Shown here: positions 8,804 through 16,585 of the stretch, in pieces | Layout of the letters: every line of letters begins with the position of its first letter | How positions within the stretch are numbered: position 1 is the first letter of the stretch | Assembly: GCA_037132275.1 (NCBI GenBank) | Contig: JBAXPK010000029.1 | Location: 1-35,079, forward strand | Reading direction: 5' to 3' | Origin: JAABPW01 sp037132275 | GTDB taxonomy: Bacteria > Verrucomicrobiota > Kiritimatiellia > CAIKKV01 > CAITUY01 | DNA length: 35,079 bases | Made by a program: the position numbers and the translations under genes | The notes under the pieces: model-generated | Databases searched by the model: none | What the model was told of the DNA's origin: nothing | The model's input: the letters and a program-made list of their open reading frames with translations, nothing else

Positions 8804-9772
8804 TCACACTTCTCGGAGATGGCCGGAGCGGTGTGCCTTCATGAAACTGGCATACGAGAGCGCCAGGCCGGTGCGAAGGTCGACCGTCGGTTTCCAGCCG
8901 AGCCCGCGAATGAGCGAGTTGTCCATGAGTTTTCGCGGCGTTCCGTCGGGTTTCGTGGCGTCGAATACGATTTTTCCTTTGTAGCCGACGGTGTCGCAGA
9001 TCATGTGCGCTACCTCTAGGAGACTTAGATCAGTGCCGGAACCGACGTTGATCAAGTCGGGCGGATTGGGCGTTTCAAGCAAACGCAGGGCGGCTGAGGC
9101 CAGGTCATCCACATATAGAAACTCACGGCGCGGCGTGCCGGTGCCCCACATGATGACCTCCGGGGCATTGACTTCCCGGGCCTCGTTAAAGCGGCGGATG
9201 AGCGCCGGGATGACGTGGGCGTTGTAGGGGTGATAATTGTCGCCCGGCCCGTACAGGTTGGTCGGCATGAGCGAGTGATAGAGAACTCCGTACTGTTTAC
9301 GGTAGTACTGGCAGAGCTTCAATCCTGCAATTTTGGCAATCGCATAGGGCTCATTGGTGGGCTCCAGCGGACTGGTCAGCAAGTGCTCCTCCTTCATGGG
9401 CTGAGGCGCCTCACGCGGGTAGATACATGAGCTTCCCAGAAATAGCAGGCGTTGGATGCCGGTCTGCCAGGAGCCATGGATCAGGTTCATGGCCATGGCT
9501 AGGTTCTGATAGATGAATTCGGCGGGATAGGTACTGTTAGCCCCGATGCCGCCTACGCGTGCGGCGGCATCGATGACAATGTCAGGGCGCTGAGATTCAA
9601 GAAACGCTTTTGTGCTAGGGCCGTCCGTTAGGTCCAACTCGGATCTGGATTTCGTAATGATAGTTTTAACTCCGCGAGCCTCCAGGGCTCGAACCAGAGA
9701 CGAGCCAACCAAACCCTGGTGGCCGGCGACATAAACGCGTGTTGTGGGAAACAGGTTGCAGGGTGAGTTCAT
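8804..9772 (-). CDS. fcl: GDP-L-fucose synthase (NAD-dependent epimerase/reductase)
   Basis: An SDR-family epimerase/reductase converting GDP-4-keto-6-deoxy-D-mannose to GDP-L-fucose for surface glycans. The Rossmann motif GHQGLVG (17-23) follows VYVA. The catalytic triad region is GSSCIYP (113-119) with YAIAK (Y143, K147). The Fcl-type signatures MPTNLYGPGDNYHP and the later FLYVDDLA are present. At 322 residues it matches the family (about 310-325). The partner enzyme Gmd is not in the window. The ATG overlaps the stop of a small upstream ORF (ATGA), suggesting translational coupling. The nearby polysaccharide polymerase fits a cell-surface role. Confidence 0.95.
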   Translation of the reverse strand: MNSPCNLFPTTRVYVAGHQGLVGSSLVRALEARGVKTIITKSRSELDLTDGPSTKAFLESQRPDIVIDAAARVGGIGANSTYPAEFIYQNLAMAMNLIHGSWQTGIQRLLFLGSSCIYPREAPQPMKEEHLLTSPLEPTNEPYAIAKIAGLKLCQYYRKQYGVLYHSLMPTNLYGPGDNYHPYNAHVIPALIRRFNEAREVNAPEVIMWGTGTPRREFLYVDDLASAALRLLETPNPPDLINVGSGTDLSLLEVAHMICDTVGYKGKIVFDATKPDGTPRKLMDNSLIRGLGWKPTVDLRTGLALSYASFMKAHRSGHLREV

Positions 9773-9954
9773 GACTTTTTTCCTTTTATATGGAATGGTT
9801 TATGGAAAGAGGGGTGATACAAAGGGAAATCTGCCTTTCCAGCCTGAATGTTGGCGAGTTGGCGCATAGCGAGTTTCAAATACTCCTCAATCATCACGGA
9901 AAAGAATTCCTTGAAGTGGTGGGTTTCTCCCCATTGGTTGGACAGGATGATCAT
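9769..9954 (-). CDS. Small hypothetical ORF coupled to fcl
   Basis: A 61-codon ORF whose TGA overlaps the fcl start in the arrangement ATGA. The product would be basic and His/Phe-rich with one likely amphipathic helix (residues about 16-40, EFFSVMIEEYLKLAMRQLAN). I recognise no family. It could be a real small protein, a leader ORF, or the remnant of a longer gene. The only direct support is the stop/start overlap. Confidence 0.3.
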   Translation of the reverse strand: MIILSNQWGETHHFKEFFSVMIEEYLKLAMRQLANIQAGKADFPLYHPSFHKPFHIKGKKS

Positions 9955-10181
9955 TAAAATAAAAGATATTAGTCCCCAGGTCGAGCCTCCATTTGTTTGT
10001 ATTTATTATCATCCGAATCTTTGGATGTGAGGGCTGTAGCCCGTGGCATTGGTGTGCTACGTCGGCTATTGGAGATGCGGTTCAAGACATCTTGGAAAAG
10101 AAGTCCGTAGCTGCATCACTTTAGCGCCGAATTTAAACGATGGAAGGGCCGGTCGCCACTCGCGCCCCGTGAGGCGAAAGC

Positions 10182-10541
10182 TTAGGTTTGGCGATTTCTG
10201 AGCCGGATGATCGCCGATAGGATGACGAGATATTGGAGCGCGATCCATCCGGGAAAGATGAAGTCCGCCAGGATCAGGTGTTGGTGGAAATATCGATTGA
10301 TTAGCGGGTGCAATAGAAAGACGTTCATCCACCATCCTGAACAGAATCCATCCGGAAGGCAGGTGTGTCTTAACAAGCTCGGAATGATGGCGTAAAACCC
10401 AAGACCCCAGGAGCCGATAAGCCAATTTTTGACGGAGTCGAAGAGTTTAAGGCGAGTCTGCCACGCGTTTATTAACCTTGGCGTCAGGAGTAGCATCCCC
10501 ACGCTCATTCCGGCGGCGAAATGTAATGCCGTGTGTGCCAT
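10182..10541 (-). CDS. Small integral membrane protein of unknown function
   Basis: A 119-residue hydrophobic protein with about three or four membrane segments (around residues 5-22, 40-58 and 93-112) and a basic C-terminus. I start it at the ATG at 10541, which overlaps the stop of the upstream gene by one base (TGATG). A longer frame would extend into that gene. It looks distantly related to its neighbour: both have a short N-terminal helix, then a GxW/GxY...P.L.R segment, then a His/Trp-rich loop and a last helix. It is the third gene of a coupled unit with the O-antigen polymerase-like gene. I do not recognise the family. Confidence 0.6.
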   Translation of the reverse strand: MAHTALHFAAGMSVGMLLLTPRLINAWQTRLKLFDSVKNWLIGSWGLGFYAIIPSLLRHTCLPDGFCSGWWMNVFLLHPLINRYFHQHLILADFIFPGWIALQYLVILSAIIRLRNRQT

Positions 10542-10882
10542 CAGGCTCTCTCCTGTTGGCTGAGTTCTCGCAAGGCGACCAGGATGACGGTCATACCCAT
10601 CAGGAATAACCAGACCGAATACCAAGAGGAATCGGTCTCAACCTGATCGATGTAATAGTGCCAGAAGCAGATATTGATCCGCGGATCGGCGGCGAGCTTC
10701 AAGTATAGCGATTGCATCCCGAACAGTCTCGGCAAGTCAGGGGCGACCGCCCACAAGCCGCAGACAATCATGCCGAGAGGGGCGATAATCAGCATTTTCA
10801 TGCTGGCCCGGCCCCGCCGGATGACATAAAGAATGGCCGCGATAGTAAAGGGAAACAAGGCTCCGATCAGAGCGTGGTTCAT
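10541..10882 (-). CDS. Small integral membrane protein of unknown function
   Basis: A 113-residue protein with likely membrane segments near residues 5-20, 28-47 and 90-108 and a loop with FWHYYIDQVE. The start chosen is the ATG at 10882, because it overlaps the stop of the preceding gene as ATGA. A 13-codon longer frame would start inside that gene. Its stop overlaps the next start as TGATG, so three genes are translationally coupled. It may be a tandem paralogue of the next protein. The function is unknown, and the context suggests a part in export or assembly of a surface polysaccharide. Confidence 0.6.
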   Translation of the reverse strand: MNHALIGALFPFTIAAILYVIRRGRASMKMLIIAPLGMIVCGLWAVAPDLPRLFGMQSLYLKLAADPRINICFWHYYIDQVETDSSWYSVWLFLMGMTVILVALRELSQQERA

Positions 10883-12654
10883 GGTAATGTTTTCCTGGGA
10901 TTGGGTGGCGGGGTTATCCATGATCGGAGGGCGTGGGCTCGTCGAAAAGCCTCGTTGGCGCGATCAGTGTCTTTCAAGGCAAGGCGTGTCTTTCCGACTT
11001 CATACCACAGCCCATAATTCTGTGGATCCAAAGCGGCGGCACGTGAGATAAAGTTTTCACCCTCGGCGCACAAGCCGCCATTCCCGACGATGGCGCCTTC
11101 CCGCAGCATGGCGCGGCCCAGAAAGAGCCAGGCCGGGGATGTGGGTGCCCATATTAGCGCACGGTTCAACTCGCGGTATTTCGCTTTGTAGAGGTATTGC
11201 TGATCATCCATGTTCCGGACATCGGTGGGGTGGAAGAGGGCGATGAGGGCGGTTCCGATGACCGCCACCATCCCGGGCGACAGGGCCAGCCAGCGGGTGG
11301 AACGCGTGGTCGCCGGGGGCTGGGTGAGCAACAGTCCCGCTAGGGAACCGAGGACAAGCGCATAGAGGGGCAAATGGGCTGGGAAATCAAATAGACAATG
11401 GATGGCAATTACCGTCATGGCGCCGGACACGGCGGTGATAATCACCGGGGGAAGCGGCTCGTTTGCTTGTCGTATCCGGCGGTACATGGCCCAGAGCAAC
11501 GTTCCGGCCAGAGTGACGCCAATTAATCCGCATTCGGTGATAAGTTGGATATATTCGTTTTCGGCATGGGTCATACGGGCGCTCACGCTGGTCTGGCGGT
11601 ATTGAGGATAGACCATTCGCAAGGCATTGGCGCCGGCGCCGATGACCGGATAATAGGGCCAGACCCGTAAAGACTCGCGCCATTCGTTCAGCCGACTTTT
11701 GGCGCTATCGAGTTGAGTGGGATTCTGAATACCCGACAGTCGCTCGCGGACGGCCGGGCTGATGGCAACAAGAGCTCCGCATCCCACCCCCATTAAAACG
11801 AGCAGCAGCAGACCCCTGCGAATAGATTGGCGGAACGCAATTATCAGGGTCGTTACCGCCAGTCCCGCGCACAGGCCAATCATGGCGCCACGGGAAAGGG
11901 ACATGAATACCGTCGCGGCCATCACGCCGGTCAACGCCAAGTAGAAAATTCCGGAAATCCAACGTCGTTTGAACAACGCATAACTGGTGAGCGCTATGGC
12001 GATGGGGCACAGCATGGCGACAAAACCTCCGAAATGGTTCCGATTCAGAAAACAGCCAACGGAAGAGGTTGGCGCATGGGGAATGGGGATGAACCACCAG
12101 ATGGTGTCCCCCTGTGGGATTACCCATTGACTGAGATAGCCCATCGTCCCAACGACCGCTCCAGTCAGAGCAAGAAATGATAAATAGCCTATCCGCCAGG
12201 GGCCCTGTAATGACGATGTCAGCATTCCTGCACTGATGGCGGCCGCCAGCAGCAGGAAAAAACGCAACGTGCCCGCACGGTTTCGGCTTAAACAAAACCA
12301 GGGGTCTTCCATCAGGGGGGGGGTGCCATGTCGCGAGGCTTCATGAATCGCGGTCACTACGGCCTGATTCTGCTCATGACGCAGGGAACCGGCAAGCGGG
12401 TCAAGCACCGGGGGCAGGGGAAGGGCGGTCAGGAGGATGAACAAAAGCAGAAGCGAGAGGATGATTTCGAGGCCGGGAAGAGGGCCACGGGAGGATGTGG
12501 CGTTGCGCCGGGCGCTCATGGCGATAACCAAGCAGCTCATCGCTCCGGTGATAACCGCTACAATCCCGACGGTGGACGGAAACAGCCCGCCCCCCAGAAC
12601 TGTCAGGAACAGCACGGAAAGGAGCAAAGTAATCAATGTTGCTGCGGCCATCAT
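10879..12654 (-). CDS. O-antigen polymerase/ligase-like membrane protein (Wzy_C) with C-terminal TPR-like tail
   Basis: A polytopic inner-membrane protein of the O-antigen ligase/polymerase superfamily. About ten hydrophobic segments cover residues 1-470. The diagnostic Wzy_C region is present: LNEWRESLRVWPYYPVIGAG, then an MVYPQYR segment, then HAENEYIQLITECGLIG, with the conserved Arg, Tyr-Pro and H-x-E-N. The last 100 residues, after the final membrane helix, look like one to three TPR helices (LDPQNYGLWYEVGKTRLALK). The frame opens at a TTG (12663), but ATG at 12654 is more likely. Neither has a good Shine-Dalgarno, and the predicted transcript begins only about 10 bases upstream. A run of nine G (12315-12323, + strand) lies in the coding sequence. 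Whether it polymerises repeat units or ligates glycan to lipid A or protein cannot be told. Confidence 0.87.
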   Translation of the reverse strand: MMAAATLITLLLSVLFLTVLGGGLFPSTVGIVAVITGAMSCLVIAMSARRNATSSRGPLPGLEIILSLLLLFILLTALPLPPVLDPLAGSLRHEQNQAVVTAIHEASRHGTPPLMEDPWFCLSRNRAGTLRFFLLLAAAISAGMLTSSLQGPWRIGYLSFLALTGAVVGTMGYLSQWVIPQGDTIWWFIPIPHAPTSSVGCFLNRNHFGGFVAMLCPIAIALTSYALFKRRWISGIFYLALTGVMAATVFMSLSRGAMIGLCAGLAVTTLIIAFRQSIRRGLLLLVLMGVGCGALVAISPAVRERLSGIQNPTQLDSAKSRLNEWRESLRVWPYYPVIGAGANALRMVYPQYRQTSVSARMTHAENEYIQLITECGLIGVTLAGTLLWAMYRRIRQANEPLPPVIITAVSGAMTVIAIHCLFDFPAHLPLYALVLGSLAGLLLTQPPATTRSTRWLALSPGMVAVIGTALIALFHPTDVRNMDDQQYLYKAKYRELNRALIWAPTSPAWLFLGRAMLREGAIVGNGGLCAEGENFISRAAALDPQNYGLWYEVGKTRLALKDTDRANEAFRRAHALRSWITPPPNPRKTLP

Positions 12655-12671
12655 GATGTTCAATTTTAGTA

Positions 12672-12702
12672 CGAATAGGATATCGATGTTGACCTGTCAA
12701 CA
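12672..12702 (-). promoter_or_regulatory. Promoter overlapped by a 16-bp palindromic operator candidate
   Basis: On the - strand TTGACA (12700-12695) is followed after 17 bases by TATTCG (12677-12672). The -35 is embedded in the perfect palindrome TGTTGACCTGTCAACA (12687-12702). A repressor bound there would block the -35. Transcription should begin near 12665, almost at the start codon of the polymerase-like gene. Confidence 0.5.
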
Positions 12703-12758
12703 TAATCTTCCCAAGACCCTCTGTGCTTTGTGCTGGCTGTCTGTGAGGTTCGCCGGGT

Positions 12759-13712
12759 CTAAGAAATCAGCAACCGGACCTGATCGACGATATCGTCGGA
12801 AGAGGAGCCGCGGGGGATGAAGGCCACCGGTTTGGCTGTTCCCTGGAGAATCGGTCCGAGTACCCGGTACTGGGAGAATTTTTGGAAGATCTTGATCGCG
12901 ATGTTGCCCGCGTCCAAGGACGGGAAGACCAGTACGTTGGCATTGCCGGCCACCGAACTGGACGGTGACTTGATCCCGGCCACGGCTGGTACCAGCGCCG
13001 TGTCGATCTGCATTTCGCCGTCGACCCGCAGATCGGGATTCCGCTGACGCGTCAGCCTCATCGCCTCGGCAATCCGACGCGCCGCCGGATGGTCGGAACT
13101 GCTGGCGGTCGAAAAGGAAAGAAATGCCACGTTGGCATCGGTTCCGGTGATCCGCTCGTAGGTGGCCGCTGATTGGATGGCAATGTCGGCCAACTGCGCA
13201 ACCGTGGGCTCGGGAACGACGCTGACGTCCGCCAGGCCGACCACATGATGGCGCATGAAGGGGCAGTTCTCGAAGGCCACTAGCGACAAGCCGGACATGG
13301 TTTTACAGTCCTTCGCCAACCCCAGCGCCTTGATGAAGACGCGCAGGGTATGGGTGGCTGTCGTGGCCGCCCCGGCAATGGCCACATCCACGCGGCCGGT
13401 TTTCGCCAGCCACGCGCCGGCGACCACCGGGTCGGTCGGATCCAGGGGTTCCGTCGATTTCACGCCCGCCAGGGCCGCCCGCAACTCCTTCTGGAGGGGA
13501 GCAGCTTCGTAATCGAGGATCTCGATTCCCTTCAGATCCGTCCGGTTGCCGACGGCGGCCCGGTCCAGTAGATCGGGGTTTCCGAGCAGAACCACTTTTG
13601 CCAGTTGATGCTGGTTGAGCGTATGGGCGGCTCGCAGAATGCGCTGGTCAAATGATTCACACAGTACTACGCGTGCCAGTTTGTCTGTCGGCTTGTTCGG
13701 TTTGAAAAACAT
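12759..13712 (-). CDS. pta: Phosphate acetyltransferase (short form)
   Basis: Catalyses acetyl-CoA + Pi = acetyl-phosphate + CoA in the cytosol. The 317 residues correspond to the catalytic PTA_PTB domain alone, as in Methanosarcina or clostridial short Pta, without the N-terminal P-loop and DRTGG parts of the E. coli form. Supporting segments are AFLSFSTASSSDHPA (family motif 'flSfStkGSa'), FPSLDAGNIAIKIFQ and the C-terminal LGPILQG. The canonical Gly-Ser after the FST motif is replaced by Ser-Ser. The gene follows acs by 23 bases with a good AAGGGGA site, so the two are probably co-transcribed. No acetate kinase is adjacent. A DRTGG/P-loop protein encoded at 19360-20466 could supply the missing regulatory half. 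Confidence 0.93.
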   Translation of the reverse strand: MFFKPNKPTDKLARVVLCESFDQRILRAAHTLNQHQLAKVVLLGNPDLLDRAAVGNRTDLKGIEILDYEAAPLQKELRAALAGVKSTEPLDPTDPVVAGAWLAKTGRVDVAIAGAATTATHTLRVFIKALGLAKDCKTMSGLSLVAFENCPFMRHHVVGLADVSVVPEPTVAQLADIAIQSAATYERITGTDANVAFLSFSTASSSDHPAARRIAEAMRLTRQRNPDLRVDGEMQIDTALVPAVAGIKSPSSSVAGNANVLVFPSLDAGNIAIKIFQKFSQYRVLGPILQGTAKPVAFIPRGSSSDDIVDQVRLLIS

Positions 13713-13735
13713 AGGCAGTCCCCTTTCTGGTTATC

Positions 13736-15928
13736 TCAGCCTTCTTTGTCGGCATACTGCTTTTTCAGATTGTCGATCACCGTCGCATCGGCCAGCGTGG
13801 TGACGTCGCCCATCACCTTACCATTGGCAATATCACGCAGCAGGCGCCGCATGATTTTGCCGCTGCGCGTCTTGGGTAGCTCAGCCGTGAAGATAATACT
13901 CTCCGGCCGCGCCAGCGCACCGATTTTTTTGACCACGTGATCCTTGAGCTTCTGCACCAGGTCAACGCTGGTCGAGGCCGACTCCTTGATGGTGACAAAG
14001 GCCGTGATGGCCTGCCCCTTGATCTCGTGCGCGGTGCCGACCACGGCGGCCTCCGCCACGGACGGATGATCCACCAGCGCGGATTCAACCTCCATCGTGC
14101 CGATGCGGTGGCCGGCGACGTTCAGCACGTCGTCCACGCGGCCGATGACCAGGAAGTAGCCGTCGGAATCGCGTTTGGCCCCGTCGCCCGTGAAGTAGGT
14201 GTTCGGCCACTTCGCCCAGTAGGTTTTGGCGAAGCGATCCGGGTCGCCGTAGATGCCGCGTGACATGCCGGGCCACGGTTCCGTGAGTGCGAGGTAGCCC
14301 CCGCCCACAGTGATCTCCTTGCGGTCATCGTCCAGGATGGCCGCATTGATGCCGGGCAAAGGCCGGCCCGCGAACCCGGGACGCATGGTGTCGATGCCCG
14401 GCAGGGTTGTGATGAGGATATGGCCCGTCTCGGTCTGCCACCAAGTGTCGACAATCGGGCAGCGTTTCTTGCCGATGTTTTCGTAGTACCAGATCCAGGC
14501 TTCCGGGTTGATCGGTTCACCTACGCTGCCCAGCAGTCGCAGTGTGGAGAGATTGTGCCGCTCAACCGGCTCCGTGCCCCATTTCATGAACGTGCGGATG
14601 GCCGTGGGCGCCGTGTACATGACCGTTACACCGTAGTTTTCCACCATCGACCAGAATCGGTCGCGATCCGGCCAGTCGGGCGAACCCTCGTACATGAGGA
14701 TCGTGGCCCCGTTACAGAGCGGCCCGTAGACCACGTAACTGTGGCCGGTGACCCAGCCGATATCCGCCGTACACCAGAAAAGATCCTGGGGCTTGAGGTC
14801 AAAGACCCACTTGCTGGTCGCATAGCACCCGACCATGTAACCGCCGGTTGTGTGAACGATGCCCTTTGGCTTGCCGGTCGTGCCGGAGGTGTAGAGGATA
14901 AAGAGCATGTCCTCGGAATCCAACGGCTCGGCGGGACAGTCGGACGACGCGTTTTGCATGAGGTCGTCCCACCACAGATCCCGCGCCGGGTTGATACGCA
15001 GGGGAAACTTGCCCCGGCGGACAATAATGACTTTCTCGATGCAGGGTGTGTCGCGCACGGCATAATCCGCGTCATGCTTGAGCGGCACGAGCCCGCCGCG
15101 CCGGTAGCCGCCATCGGCGGTAATGAGGATTTTCGCGCCGGCGTCGTTGATGCGGTCGGCTAGCGATTCGGCGGAGAATCCGCCAAACACGACCGAATGC
15201 ACGGCGCCGATGCGGGCACAGCCGAGCATGGCGATGGCCAGTTCGGGAATCATGGGCATATATATTGCCACCCGGTCGCCCTTGACCACGCCAAGGCTTT
15301 TCAGCACGTTGCTGAACTTGCAGACCTGGCGATGCAGTTCGAAATAGGTCAGCATGCACTTATCGCCGGGTTCACCCTCCCAGATGATGGCCGCCTTGTT
15401 GCGCAGCCCCTTCTCCAAGTTGGCGTCTAAACAATTGTAACTCATGTTGGTTTTTCCGCCGACGAACCACTTGGCGTAGGGCGCCTCCCATTCGAGGGGC
15501 TTCTCCCATTTTTTGAACCAATGCAACTCTTTGGCGTAACGCTCCCAGAATTTGGGGCCTTCCTTCCGCGCCAGTTCGTAGATGGCAGGATCAGACACGT
15601 TGGCCTGGGCAACAAATTCAGCCGAGGGCCGGAACGACCGGTCTTCTTTCAGCAGGTCACTGATCACGCCTCCGCCGGTGTGGGGCGCTGGGGAAGGGGG
15701 TGGAGCGGGTTTGGTTGCTGGCGCAGCCGCCATGGGGCTGCTGGCAGGCGCGCGTTCACTCCGTGATTCCTGACTGAGCCATTGATCCAGCTCCGACCGG
15801 TTAAACCTCCACTGGCGCCCGACTTTTCTGGCAGGGATTTTGTTTGCCTCCAACATCTTGTAGAGAGTGCTCTTTGGAGTCTTAAGGAAAGCAGCCGCTT
15901 CATCCAAAGTCATAACGATTTTATCCAT
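13736..15928 (-). CDS. acsA: AMP-forming acetyl-CoA synthetase with N-terminal excisionase-type HTH domain
   Basis: Activates acetate to acetyl-CoA through acetyl-AMP. Residues 1-52 form a MerR-like/excisionase (HTH_17) DNA-binding domain: TLDEAAAFLKTPKSTLYKML, then IPARKVGRQWRFNRSELDQW. A Pro/Ala-rich linker covers about 53-86. From about 88 to 725 it is a complete Acs: TSGTTGKPKG (347-356), DTWWQTETGH (494-503), YFTGDG (578-583), the GRVDDVLNVAGHRI hinge (596-609), and PKTRSGKIMRR with the catalytic, acetylatable lysine K691. The frame is uninterrupted and the ATG is preceded by GAGG. M66 in the linker could give an enzyme-only product, but no internal ribosome site was sought in detail. 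The fusion is unusual: Acs proteins normally start near residue 88 of this one. The symbol follows acetyl-CoA synthetase usage and is not the CODH acsA. It is divergent from cooT. Confidence 0.93.
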   Translation of the reverse strand: MDKIVMTLDEAAAFLKTPKSTLYKMLEANKIPARKVGRQWRFNRSELDQWLSQESRSERAPASSPMAAAPATKPAPPPSPAPHTGGGVISDLLKEDRSFRPSAEFVAQANVSDPAIYELARKEGPKFWERYAKELHWFKKWEKPLEWEAPYAKWFVGGKTNMSYNCLDANLEKGLRNKAAIIWEGEPGDKCMLTYFELHRQVCKFSNVLKSLGVVKGDRVAIYMPMIPELAIAMLGCARIGAVHSVVFGGFSAESLADRINDAGAKILITADGGYRRGGLVPLKHDADYAVRDTPCIEKVIIVRRGKFPLRINPARDLWWDDLMQNASSDCPAEPLDSEDMLFILYTSGTTGKPKGIVHTTGGYMVGCYATSKWVFDLKPQDLFWCTADIGWVTGHSYVVYGPLCNGATILMYEGSPDWPDRDRFWSMVENYGVTVMYTAPTAIRTFMKWGTEPVERHNLSTLRLLGSVGEPINPEAWIWYYENIGKKRCPIVDTWWQTETGHILITTLPGIDTMRPGFAGRPLPGINAAILDDDRKEITVGGGYLALTEPWPGMSRGIYGDPDRFAKTYWAKWPNTYFTGDGAKRDSDGYFLVIGRVDDVLNVAGHRIGTMEVESALVDHPSVAEAAVVGTAHEIKGQAITAFVTIKESASTSVDLVQKLKDHVVKKIGALARPESIIFTAELPKTRSGKIMRRLLRDIANGKVMGDVTTLADATVIDNLKKQYADKEG

Positions 15929-16031
15929 TATTCATACCTCACGAATTGATTAATGGATAGTTTTCGCCATTACCCGCTAATAGGCAATAATAAACTTGTA
16001 TCTTTTCTTGAACTTTACTGCCGCTTGTTTT

Positions 16032-16040
16032 TGGGATAAT
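16032..16040 (+). promoter_or_regulatory. Extended -10 promoter for cooT
   Basis: TGG followed by GATAAT (16035-16040) forms an extended -10 element about 46 bases before cooT. No convincing -35 is seen at 17 bases. The 157-base divergent region shared with acs shows no other clear operator, and it lacks the TACYAC-N3-GTRGTA motif found near the main operon. Confidence 0.4.
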
Positions 16041-16085
16041 ATTTGAGTTTTAGAGGCAAGACTGCACAATGACCGGAGGTTTCTG

Positions 16086-16289
16086 ATGTGCCAGATGAAG
16101 ATCATCTTGAAACAGGGAGACAATGAGGAGGTTGTTTTGGAAAACGCCTCCATGCTTGAAGTGATTGGCAAGGGAGTCAAAGTTAGCGCCTTGTTTGAAC
16201 AGCCCAAAATCATTCAGGGAGCCGAGGTGCATTCCATTGATTTTCTCAATGGCAGGGTAACGGTGACCAAGAGGTGGAAGGAGGCCTGA
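16086..16289 (+). CDS. cooT: CooT-family nickel-binding protein
   Basis: A 67-residue protein of the CooT family, small nickel-binding accessory proteins of carbon monoxide dehydrogenase maturation. The family hallmark is visible: Met-Cys at the N-terminus (C2 is the metal-binding residue in Rhodospirillum rubrum CooT), then a beta-rich fold with VVLENASMLEV, KVSALF and IDFLNGRVTV. Length and pattern match the usual 60-67 residues. GGAGG at 16075-16079 sets the start that keeps Cys2. It is separated by one base from the next gene, which encodes a His-tailed protein. The pair recalls cooT-cooJ, but here it lies outside the CODH/ACS operon and is convergent with its far end. Confidence 0.85.
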   Translation: MCQMKIILKQGDNEEVVLENASMLEVIGKGVKVSALFEQPKIIQGAEVHSIDFLNGRVTVTKRWKEA

Positions 16290-16290
16290 T

Positions 16291-16533
16291 ATGGAATCCA
16301 AGACAACGATTGAGAAGTTGCAGTTTCTTCTGCCTCATTGGATTGAGCATAACAAAAATCATGAGGCCGAATTCAGGAAATGGTCCGCCTCAGCGCGGTC
16401 GGACGGCGCAGAGCGCTTGGCTGGGCTGCTTGACCAGGCGGCGGCTAGCATGGCCGCGACCGATGAAGTCCTGAAAAAAGCAGTGGCGGAAGTCGGTGGT
16501 TCGGCGCACGATCATCATCATCACCATCATTAA
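16291..16533 (+). CDS. Small helical protein with natural C-terminal His tail, CooJ-like metal chaperone candidate
   Basis: An 80-residue protein: a helical body (LPHWIEHNKNHEAEFRKW at about 14-31, then an Ala-rich helix) and the C-terminal tail HDHHHHHH. The body carries three more His (16, 20 and 24), so a nickel or other divalent metal site is likely. The arrangement resembles CooJ, the His-rich nickel-binding partner of CooT and CooC, and small 'LPHWIEHN' proteins found near metal-uptake or corrinoid genes. I cannot show homology to CooJ beyond the tail and context. The start is fixed by AAGGAGG at 16277-16283, one base after the cooT stop. The tail is encoded by natural CAT/CAC codons followed by TAA and is not a vector tag. 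Confidence 0.72.
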   Translation: MESKTTIEKLQFLLPHWIEHNKNHEAEFRKWSASARSDGAERLAGLLDQAAASMAATDEVLKKAVAEVGGSAHDHHHHHH

Positions 16534-16585
16534 GACCCCCCCCTGAACCTCCTGGGAGGGAATCAAGATTGGTCGTGGTGACAAA

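Noticed and set aside
10153..10177. TCGCC...GGCGA inverted repeat downstream of the small membrane gene
   Set aside because: Only 5 paired bases, then mismatches, and no T run.
5490..12702. Shared TGTTGACAG between the qNOR promoter and the polymerase-gene palindrome
   Set aside because: Most of the match is the TTGACA -35 consensus itself, and the qNOR site lacks the second half of the palindrome.
14420..15163. Long + strand ORF (247 codons) opposite acetyl-CoA synthetase
   Set aside because: Antisense to the Acs catalytic domain; no recognisable domain or start signal.
16507..16533. C-terminal His run as possible vector contamination
   Set aside because: Flanks are native, the codons are mixed CAT/CAC, and the gene sits in a natural two-gene unit with cooT.
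16534..16560. C run and CCTCC/GGAGG pairing between convergent genes
   Set aside because: Loop of two bases and no T tail; not a credible terminator.
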